From: Tubiluchus corallicola
Lineage: Eukaryota; Priapulida; Priapulimorpha; Priapulimorphida; Tubiluchidae
Direction: 5' to 3'
Assembly (NCBI GenBank): GCA_030141605.1
Contig: JAQGDQ010000127.1
Span: forward strand, 434,001-498,000
Length of the DNA stretch: 64,000 bases
The notes under the pieces are model-generated. The model had not been told where the DNA came from and ran no database searches. It saw nothing but the letters and a program-made list of their open reading frames with translations. The position numbers and the translations under genes are program-made. This document shows, in pieces, positions 42,201 through 54,200 of this stretch (position 1 is its first letter; each line of letters begins with the position of its first letter).

Positions 42201-45200
42201 AATCGAGCTGGAGACCCACCTTCTAGAATTTAAAGGTTAGGCATTGACAGACAAACAAATGACAATTTTCAGACATTGTAGTGAGTGACGAATTATGCTT
42301 TATGATGAATCACGTTCTCAATTTTTACAATCTAAAAATTAGCTTATCTCACTGCAGATCAAGTTAAAATCGTCTAAAAAAATTCTTAACTTCGGAAATA
42401 AGACATTGTATTGTTATACCTCCAACTCCTTCCAAGCTTGCGCAGGTTCAAAACTTTCACTACCACCCACCTCATCCATTGAGCAATAGTAAAGTCATGA
42501 TGAATTTGGCATAGAAAACCAGAACATATTCACAACACTGCATGCTTATAGCAACAAAGTTCTTTTTAACGAAGAATAGTCTCAAGCACGCGTACATTCA
42601 CATAAGTACAACTGAACAATGTACCCCTGCTTACATAATATTAGTCTTTTACAGACGACAACTAGTTTATTATTTTTATTCTGCATGGGAAATCACATGA
42701 AACTGTGCTTACGTATGAACGAGTTTAAGGATAAAACGTGTGCTACAAAAAACGACGTCAAATGATAAGAGCACAAACATTATAAAGTCCATAATTGGAA
42801 AATGTCACGAAATGTGTGCAAGAGAAAATCAACACTGATCATAATACTAGCAGATATGTCACAAAACCGCTCGAGCAACGGAAAACACTCCTACAATAAA
42901 CTTAAGCTGTTGATGTGAATTAAAACAAAGAAAAAATCCGACTGTGAAAAAAATACAAAAGCGATGGTCGTGACATGTGCTCCCTCAGCAATAAGCTAGA
43001 GCCGAAATCTCTGTTTGACCTCACGTTACACAGCATATGCACACAACTGAAGCAGCGTTTAGTACATAAACTTAGGCGATGATTACAGAATGCTAGAGTG
43101 AGCACACACGTTCACAATGTATGAGAATTGAATGCAAGAACTGAAACTGCGCCAACTCGCAGCAGGAAAAGGAGTGCATTGAGAATGAAAATAAGCAAGA
43201 AAGGATTTAGAAAAGACCACCTGCGTAATCAGGCAATGTAATGGTGGTGCAAAATTTCACAAAGTGCTCCCAACTAAGGTTAACAGTGATGAAAGACCTG
43301 ATGTCACCTGCCCGACCGCACATATTGATTTAGGCAAATGCAGGACACGTAGTCTATCCACACATTCATTCAAAGAATATTTGAATAACCCATGCATGCT
43401 TTTTCGTACAGTGAACATGATTATCAGCATGGACGGTTTTTCAGTTTTGGCTCATCTTATGATTTCTTGGTGATATTTTTTAGTCATTCCCATTAGATGC
43501 AATAAGTCAGTCTTGCTTCAGCCCTGCACATTAAGCTCAATTCTTTGAACTAGCAGTTTTGCATGAGATAAGACAATCCTTGGACTATAATTTTGCAAAG
43601 ATTAGTAATTCCGTATTGGCTTTGAGGTTTTTTCCTTCACGTTCATTTTTAAAGCAGACTTTAAAAGTAAAGTTAAAAACAAATATAATTTCTTTGGAAT
43701 ATTACTCAGCTATCACTCAAACAGTTATAGAAGAGCACTAATCTCTATGATACAAAGACATCTAGCAAGTATCTGAAAATATTTGGATGTTTCATGGCCA
43801 CTTACTGTCTACAATCATGATGGCAAAAGGTAAATCACAATTCTATGCTACTTGAGGTGGTTTGTGTAATCCAATAGCTCTTTAACCTAAATTCAACGGG
43901 AGTTAAACTGCGGGAAGTGAACAATTTCTAGAGTTTTTTTTGCTCGGATCGGCTTTCTTTCATGCAGCACCATGTAAACAGTGAACTGTCTTTTAAGCAA
44001 AAAGATTAGCCTGTGTCTAGCAGATCGAGGAAACGAAACTGGGAAAGAAAGAAGCATTGTGCTGAAGAAACAAACTCAGCATCCAAATTCTCTCATAGGT
44101 GGCGAAGTCCATCCAGGCAGAACTAAAATCATAAAACAATTTTAGGCGGAACAAATTGACACCATAATATAAGCTGAACTAATTGCTCAAAACTGTGCTG
44201 GCCATTCCAAAATTATGGATAGCACATTAGATGAATTCAAAGTTCACTTCCATAACAATGTCCAAATTTACTATGTCATTTGTACTTTTCTTTTAATTTG
44301 CTATTGGCTCAAAAGCATCTGTTAAAAAATCCACAGATATTCAAAGTTATATAGGACAATAAACTAGAAAATTTCAAAAATGCTATCCAAAAAGAAACCA
44401 ATCCTACTTCGTGTACCAATTTTGGTTCACAACTGTGAGCAGTTCATAGTCACAAAACAGTGAAAATGACCCATTATATTGGCTGAATGAGAGTCAGGGA
44501 GTGTCCACCTTAAAACTGTTAGGCAAACAAAAGCAAGAAAAAAGAAAACATGAGATTCTATGGATGCCAGTTTCTTGCAAAATGATTTAAAAATACTTTT
44601 CTTTGCTTGACTAAGCCCAGTTGAAAACTTGAGTTATCAAAATAATCAGAAACTAAGTTTTGAATGAAAATACCTTGAAGACATCAGATTTCTTTATTGC
44701 AAATGACTTGAAAGAAAGTGCCACAAGCTATACAGCATGACGCCAACCTTTTAGCCATACATTTAAACCGGCATACATTGCTGATACATTTTTATCTGAC
44801 CTTTGAATTCTAAGTCATTTTGTAAAAAAGAAAATACAGCTTCCATGCAACAAAGAAAACATAATGCTACCCAAGTGAGCACAGATTGCTAAGGCGAAGC
44901 TCCCGCAGATACATGACAGTTAGAAATGTTGAATTAGCATAGCTACAGTGAAAGGACAATTACTCCCTAACTTCATGAATCTATTTACCACATTTGGACA
45001 AATGAATGTTTAATAAAATCTAACTATGGTATACGTTGGAGTCTTGGAAATAAAAAAAGGCATTAGCCTTATATGTGGATGACTGGATGTTGCTAATAGG
45101 AGTATAAATCCATTGCTTTCATTAGACAACAATTACGAACTTCTAAAAAAGCAATTAATGATAAATTACACAATTAATAAAAAGGAAAAAACAATGCATC

Positions 45201-48200
45201 AAACCAGGTGATGAACTGTGGCACTTTTCATGAAATGTACCTATTATTTACATTAAGAATTAAATTTATGAAACACATTTTCTCAAATATTATTATTATA
45301 AATCTACTACAATCCATTAAATTTTACATCTCGATTTCATGATGGCCATATTTTTTCATTGCTTTCAATTTCAGACCCAGTCGAGGAATCAACGTTAAAA
45401 GCATATATGCTCCCCCGAAAATAATTATTTATAAGCTTGACTTATGTTTTGTATTATAATCATATTTGTGTGCTGCCATTATCAGGAAATAGCTAACCCC
45501 ACAATACCTGTTAAATTAGTCACTTACGCCCACAGAAAGTGAGCAATTTTGTAAAGTGGGGGTATTTAACTAGTAATAAGAAGTCAAAACCCACTCTTGC
45601 AAAGCTTCTGTCCGACCCGTTTTCACCTTTTGTTCTCTTTGCTGTAATGGTTTTATGATTCAGTATATGGTTTATTTACATCCGGAAAAAGCAGTACATT
45701 TCCCTCAATAAAAACATATAATCCAGCATTTCTATCAAATTATTATGTCATAAAAATCAAGGAATTTTTTATTTGTCTGTCACTATGCTTTTCACAAAAA
45801 GAGCTGTGCCACTATTTCAATTTTAACAACTGTCCTGACAACATATAACTGGATGCCCAGAATTAAATTAAAGTTATATATACTGATATGGTGAGTTCTG
45901 CTTTATGGCTCCTTAATGTGCTAAAACTTTCCAACTCCTGAATTTTCCACGAAAGAATAGTGAAAACTTTCTAAAACTCAAAAATGTAATGTTAAACAAA
46001 TATTGTGTTCTAAATATTTATTTTCTGACTCTACCGAATTTCTATGCCTTCCAAACAGATACTAGTTTCTTACTCTTGTTATCATTGAGATTGGCAGCTT
46101 GAAAAGGACTGAAAGCAATGTGCTGCTTTTCAATAGTCTCCAAATGAAAATTTAATGTAATAAATTCCAGACGACATATAATCAAAAATAGCTTGGCTAG
46201 TATTAGTAGGCTTGACAAAAAATAAGAAATTACCATTGCAAATTTATGTAGGCCAGTAAACTGTTTGCTTTAAAAAAACAAATCTACATTAAACATAAAC
46301 GAAATAAAGCTCAAGAGATAGTACATTGGTAAGTTTTGTTCTCTGCAAAAACTGCTTTACAAAATCGTGTTTTTTGTAAAGCTCACAATATTGCTAGTTT
46401 TGCTTTTAAGAAGCCATTTTTGATATTATCAATTTGACGGTTTTACACATTCTGCAAACATGAAAAACAACACAGTACAATGGTGCTAAATACCAATATC
46501 ATATTTACCTCAATCTAAAATGTTGCAAGTGCCAAGAAATTGGGGTCTTGAAAATGAGACTTACTGAGAATAAGAGAAACAGATTCCTCTAAGCTTAAGG
46601 GCAAACTCAACACCTCTACATTTTTACTTGTCAAGTTTCATTAGTGTACACATTAACTAAAAAATTATTACCTTGAATCCATGTTCTTGTAATGATGCAT
46701 GTATATTTGTATGTTGCTCCTTTTCTAGCACCAGCAACTGATAAATTTCAGCAGATAAATTTGCCTGAAAGTAAACAGTTAATTACAGTATACTACATAT
46801 TTTATTAACGGAAACTTTAATCTTAACTAGAATGATTTGCATGTGTCTATATGCAATATTCTCATTCACTGCCACCTCTGTGGTTCGTGCTACAAAATAG
46901 AACTTACCAATGGTGTTTCTAATAGCAATTTGCAGCATTACATCACAGATACTGAGGCTCATCTGGTACAACAACATGCAAACATCAGTTGTTTAAGAAA
47001 AAAACATCAGCAAATAGTATTTGGGCACAGGTCATTGCTGCTATGCAGTAAATGTTAAGGTTAACAGGCAACGTGTAAGATTAAGTACATGAGTTTGCCC
47101 TTTTTCAACTGAACTTTGTTTACAAGATTAGAAAAGACAAAAGCATTTGTTTTGATACCATGCAAAGTCAAACTGTAAATAAAACACATGAGTGGACATT
47201 GGACAATGGTCAGAATACATAATTCTAGCTTGAACTTGGCCACACGAATAAACAAACAACCGAATTAAATAGAACAAATAAAAAGAACATCTAGAAGGCC
47301 CCAATTTGTAAAATCCAGATAAGTTGAGATTGCCTAAAAATACTAAATCCTATTAAAAGATATATATTAAAAAGTCTTAAAAAGCAACACGTGGGTGCAG
47401 ACCTATGTTTTAACAGAACACCCCAAATTCAGGAGCTGAATCGTTCTTCTAATTTGTACAGAATTTTTTAAAATTGTATTTATGTGCAGTTGACACTTGT
47501 TTGTTAACTGTATATTTCGAATTCATAGTTTTTTTTATAACATATTAAAATGCAAAAAAAGGATTGCACTGAGGATCTCTTTGAGGCAAGTTAAGGATAG
47601 TTGACACACTGGCTCACCCCAGACATTTCCTTCTCTCTAAGAAGTTTAGTAATAGTGGATTCATTCCATGGTTAACAGCATTAATAACCGTGCAATTACA
47701 GTTATAAACAGTTAGCTTCTGTACCTACGGTTTTTTAATTAGCTAGTTATATAACAATGAGTCCCACCTTTTCAATGCGAACACCAATGTAATAAGCGAT
47801 TTTAATAATAAGTTTCCTAATGATATAATTATTGCAGTGTTAAAGGATAAGAAAAGGGGAACCTGAAGTAGGTTTCAGAAAAATCGCCTTACAAAATTGT
47901 ATTACTTCATAACAAATTTATGCATATATCGTATTCGCGTTGAAAAGATTTTTTGTTTGTTTTAATTTTAAATTTCCCGCGACACTGTTCTGAAGGCGCC
48001 ATTACATGACGTCACCTATGCACAACGTAAATCAGGGGAAGAAAAGGCAATGTTAAACTATGTCCCAAAAAACTTTCCATGCAAAATTATATTACTTAGC
48101 ATTTCGCTTACCAGCTTGAAAGATCTTACGTAACGTGAAAAGAAAATTTTTAATTATTTAAAATGCTTTCACCAATAATTGGTAAAATGTCGTTAACTCA

Positions 48201-51200
48201 CCCCTCCAGGGTGCACCACTCACTAACCAAAAACGCATTCTTAATCTTATTGACAAGATACAGTAATTTTAAATTAATTTTATTAGCGATGTATGTGTTG
48301 CGAATGCTCTGATTATTTTTTCAAACTTTACACAATATTATCTAAACTTTTTTCAACTGGCTTGTGATCGAAATGGCTGCGTCTAACCGTCATCGCGGGA
48401 GTTTAAATTTTCATGTTTTATACAGCGTTATTGCCAACGGAAGTCTAATAAGCAAAAACGCAGCATGGAAGTGGTATAAAATTTCAAGACGAATTTTTTA
48501 AGCTTTATGTAAGTTCAGGGTTTTCTTGTGCTTTAACATAAGATGAATGTAACTTGTAAAATATAATCATAAACAAGTCGGCCAATTATTTGTGAATCCA
48601 ACCACGTGACACTGCTGTACAAGACATGAAGAAAAGAACACAAGTCTTAGAGGTACTTCGAAAACTATAGTCTGAGCATATCACAGTATGGATCATTAGT
48701 CAGCTTCTACAAGAATACAGTTAAAATGTCACATGTGGATATAGAAAAAGTTCTCCCACAAAATCAATGTCATTGAGAAGAAACCGAAAATCAGACCTGC
48801 CGTGAACTTTAAAACAAAACAAATTAGATAAATCAAACAGTGGGCGACGTCAACTGAATGTTCTAGAACGAGTATAACAAATAAGTATTTCAAGAAAAAT
48901 TAACAAACATGAGAGTCAGCTTAAAACGGGAAAATGATAATGATAGCAAAATAAAATAATTTCCGACAAACAAGGCAACCTTTTATAATTATGCTTCCAG
49001 TTTTTTGTTAACATATATTCCATCAAAAACAGTTTGATATTTTATTTCATATCATGATTTTATTCTGTTGAAAAACTACTCGGGAGGTGGTCATGTGCTT
49101 CAGGAAGACTACTGTTGGCGCCATGGTAGTACTCTGTTTTAAGATCTCGCGTGTAAACAATTTTTATCAGATTAAATCTTCGTATTTTATTTCGAGAGCC
49201 TCGCAATTTGAGCTGTAAAGTCAAATTACGCACAGACTGCATAACAAAGTAATGTCGGGCATTTATTTAGGCCATCAGGGATGTTTCTAGATAAACAGTG
49301 GACGTTTTAAACTCAGCGCTCTGATTATTTCAACGATTTATATACTTTGTGACGCAAAGAATAGAAAAACTTTTGCAATGTCAGCATACAAGTCCTTACC
49401 ATCAACCTCTAAATACAAATTGTTAAGCAGTTACAACTTCTGTAAACCTAACTAATGAGTTATTTTACAAACCAGTATACTGTTGTAAGCTTGTAACCGT
49501 TTAATTTCGGCTCACACGCACAAACTGACTTTAATTGTTTTGTCAAATAATGAAAGCATTGGTGTTTGAAAAACGAAGCCTTGTACTGAGAGAAAACTGG
49601 AACAGTTTGCAAGTCTTTAAACTGACACAACTCGAATTGCTGCAATGTTAGCTATTATAACGCATTTTGGAAGAAATTCATGGTTAAAATAATCGCTCTC
49701 GTAGTAGACACTGAATATTTTTATTGCAAATGGAGTTAATTCCCATTCTAAGCGTAAAAAAATAAAATTAATCAAATGTCTTAAAACACTGGATGAAACT
49801 GTTGTAGTTCAACAAAATGAAAATAACCAGCCAATGTTTCAATTTAAATGAAAATGGCTGACACAACTTTTTCCAAATAAAACAGTCTGATACTGCATAA
49901 AGAAGGCAGTGCTCAACGGAATTCAAGTACAAGCCCCAAAGACAGAAAAGAATCAGTTTGACATTACTACGACGTTTAGGTTTATTAAGCTTGGCACAAG
50001 TGATAGGAATAACTTTTTCGAAAGATGATGGTTCCTTGGCTTTGAGAATTAAAATGAAAAGCTGATGTTTAATGAAAATATTTTCAAGTGTTTTTAAAAT
50101 TCAGATTACAGTTTCTTGTTTTGAACAGATGTATAGCTATCACAAACGCAAATATTGTGGTTATTCATATGTACATCAACACTTAATGCTATTAAATTTT
50201 GCTTTATTTCATTCAGTATATTAAACCTCACTTTTTTTCTCAGGACTTAATGATTCAGTGAATCACAGCGTGTTTATTTATAAGCTTCTATTAAATGAGC
50301 ATTTTAATGTCTGACATCTAATAATATACTACTTAATATCAAAATAATAACAGGCAATTATCGATACATATATAACAAAGAGGAAAATACATCAAAAATA
50401 ACATTGAAAATGAAGAAATCCTTTCTCACGTATACGCAAAAAGTGCAAGTTAAATGCATCATTTTCGTAAGCCTTAAGCGTCAAATTTAATACTGACAAG
50501 TGGTACAGTCTCACGGCCAAAAACTTCAATTCCAATTGTGCCTGGGTTTCAGACTAAACAAATAGAAAGGATTGTCAGATAACCATGTGAATTTAAAGAC
50601 TGCTCCTATCCCAAAACATGCTTGAGATGCTAATCAGAAGATTAAATTAGGAATCAGCCCTGGTAACTCTTCAAATTTTGACTGATGTGGTGCAGAAAAG
50701 ATTTATAACTGTCATCATGCGGTCTGCACTTGAAATTTTCACATCAGTAATGCAAAACAATAGTTACAATACATAAGAGTTTTTAAGACGAACAATTCTT
50801 GTGTTGTACGACAGTGGCTCAAAATGTCTGCCCAAAAAAGTTAGGTGTTATAGACCCTCTAAACATACTTTACTACAAAACACACCAAGTACTTATATAA
50901 TACAACTATTTAGGGGCATTTCGGCTTTGTAAGTTCTATTGCTAGGCATGTGGGTTGCAACATCTCTTTATCAATTCTTGTTTTTAGCACTAAGTTTAAA
51001 AAATTGAATCCACAATTTAAACAATTTAAAATTAATTAAAGATTGAGAATATATCTTGGGTCACAGTTAGCAAATTGTTGTAGTGCTTACATGTACACAT
51101 TTCCCTACAAGTAACTGACTATCAGTTTTCTCCCATTCACATTACTAAAAATTTTAGGTAAGCTACAGAATTTGAGAGTGATGTCGTCCAGCTTTTAGCT

Positions 51201-54200
51201 GTCTCTCATAACTCTTTTTGCATTTACTTCCTAAAACTCATCAAATTTTAAACAGATCACCTTGCAGGTGCTTGCTGTTGCACCACAAAAAGTAGTTTTC
51301 TGGTGCTTTTTAATGGTAATAACAAAACCTTTTCAGTTAGAAAGTATTGTGGTAGTCCTAAAACAACAATGCCATCTATAGACTCGTACGTGTATCTCAC
51401 GTCGAAACTATCAAAATATCATAATGGAATTCCAGATTAAATAAATGTATTCTATACAAAGCATTCCTAGGGGGAAGAGAGGGTACTAAAGCACATCATT
51501 CAAATTCACAAAGCCGAATGGTAGCTAATGCACGCAAACTTTAATGCACCCGAACTGTGACTAGATCTGGAAAATACACAAAGCTACACTAATATAACGA
51601 GATGGAATATTCATAATACTTGTACTTCAAGTATAATATTAAAACGGATTACAACAACAATAAGTGGCAACGATTCATAACCTATAAAACGAATATTACC
51701 TGTAGCAAGCATAAGGCGACAGCAAGTAGTTGAGCAGTAGAGTCAGAGATACCTTCTCTACCATCCAATATAATGGTGAACCCTTTGCTAACCAAGTCCT
51801 CCCTAGAAAAAATAAAGAAAAGAAAAATACAAACACAACAATTCTAGAAAGAGTAAATATTTCACAATAGGTTAACACTTGTTTTACAATACAACTAGTG
51901 AGTTTAGCAAGGATTGTTCATTGGCCATTGAAGCTTGGCCATTGAAGTCATAAAAACTGTACAAAAGTAAGTTTGTACTGTGTCAAGTCTTCTGTGAGAA
52001 ACAAACAGAATTTTGGACTAAATGAAGATACTGATGCCTAAAGTTTGTGGTCAGGACTGGTCCTTAACAAGCTAATAAAATCTATAATTGAAACCTGCAG
52101 ACGAAATAGTGATACTGTACACAGTGTACATGCATCTGTGAACAAGAGCACACCTACGGGAGCAGCATTCTTCTATTACTTTCTTCAATTAGGCATGCAA
52201 ACCATAACGATTAAAATACTGTAAATTAAAAGTAGAACTATAACATGCAAAAAGGCTGTATACTCAAAAGCTACACAGAATATAGTAGTGACACATTAAA
52301 AAATATGTATCAAGCCCTATTTTCAAAAATGTTCTGCATTTTTTGCAAATTTTTACTTTTTCACTCGATAATAAATAGTTGCAGTAAAAGGTAAATATAC
52401 CTAGGAACAGTAGTAAAGTAAAGCAAAAGTCTAGCAAAATCTGTCACCGAACAATTGGAAGGCAGCCGTTTAGGATCTATCACAATAACTGGATGATTGC
52501 TTTTATCTCTGTGGCCTAGAATAAAGAGGAGGAAATAAACACTGTAATCATTATTTAGGGTAAATATCTTGAACAATATCATTATGATACATATTAGAAT
52601 CCACAAAACATGAAAGAAGTACCAACTATTAAGTTACTGTAATTCACAATCATTGAATCTCTATTGCCCTACTGATCTCAGCCACTTCATTACAAAAACA
52701 ATTGGTTCTCTAAAAGTATGCATCTTTTATTTTTCAGTTATTTTTATTTATTCAATATGCAGTTCCATTCTGAAAACATGCGAAAGTGCAATGGCTACAT
52801 TAATACTGGTTCAAAAATAAACAAACAAAACTTTGTTAACACAGAAGCTACGGTGGTGTAGGGATATCATAAAGCTCCGCCAGAACAGGAGCATCGAAAC
52901 CGAATCGTAGCTTTGATTCAATTTGATTCCCTGAAGTTCTGTATGCTTTATATCCGACCCGATTCCATAAAATTTAAAAAAAAATGGTTCAGCTTCGACT
53001 ACAGAGGCAGTTTGGTAGCATTTAATTACGGAAGCAATTACACAGTCTTTTACCTTTAAATTCTTTGCCCAATTACTTAATTTGCTACCATTTTGAAAAT
53101 TTTGTCTTTTTTGAATAGGTAAATGTCACTACATTCAGTTTCAGTATGTGTCACCTCGTGTCCAACGTATGCGAAAGCATGCAGCACATTACGATTTTAA
53201 CTGTAAGTTTCAATAAAAATTCTAAGATTATTGTACATTACTTGGATTAGATGAAAGTGGTTTTTTGTTACCCAGATGTTTTACACCAAGTACAGGTAAT
53301 CGGATAAGATTATGTTCAAAAAATACCTAATTGAATTCCATTTTCGGTTTCGAAATTTATTTTAAAGATTCAGATTTGACTCTGGATACGTAAATTATTT
53401 TAAACTGAGATTCGGGTTTGAGTCGGATTTGAATGTGGTTACAAAATATGGTAATTTCAGATTCGTGACACAGTGATGCAGAAGGATCTAAGGATTTTAA
53501 GGAACCTGACAAATTATAAAGACAAGAAGTATTCACAAAAAACTAAAAGTTAGTTTTCACTGAAAAGTTAGCTTTCACCGTTTAGTCCAGAAGAAGCTGT
53601 ATAACCAAAATAACATCACAGTTTTGATTTACCTGTTATTTTTGCAGCACCGGCTCGCAGAATCTCAAGATTACACTGCCTGATTTCAGTAGGAAACTGA
53701 ATTAACTTGCTGCCACAACTCTGAGAATTCTTTTCTGCTACACCTGCGAAACATGATAAAAACAAGTTAGGAACAATCATGACTTTAATGAAGCAGCGAT
53801 CATTCTACAACAGTAACTTGTCCGAGTTTTGAGGCTCTTGTTGAACCTATTTGCACACAGGTTTGTGGCGCCCTCTATGAAGTGCAAACTGTACACATCT
53901 ACTTTTGTGATAGCATAAATGGTCATGTAAATAATACTTGCGCACATTATTTCGGGATAAGCAAAGTATTTAGATTAAGCACTCAAGTAGAAAGGACTAC
54001 TACTGCTCCTAAACATAAAGACGACATTACATAAGTGCGACAAGAAGATAATCTTGGCTAAAATAAACCAAGGAGAAAACTTGCCAATAATAAACCTAAA
54101 TGCTACAGGGTCTATAACAGATACCCATATGTGATTGCACAATTTAGTCAATTAAGGGAAACCCTGCAGAACGCAATGTAAGCAATGTGGTTTGGGTTTT

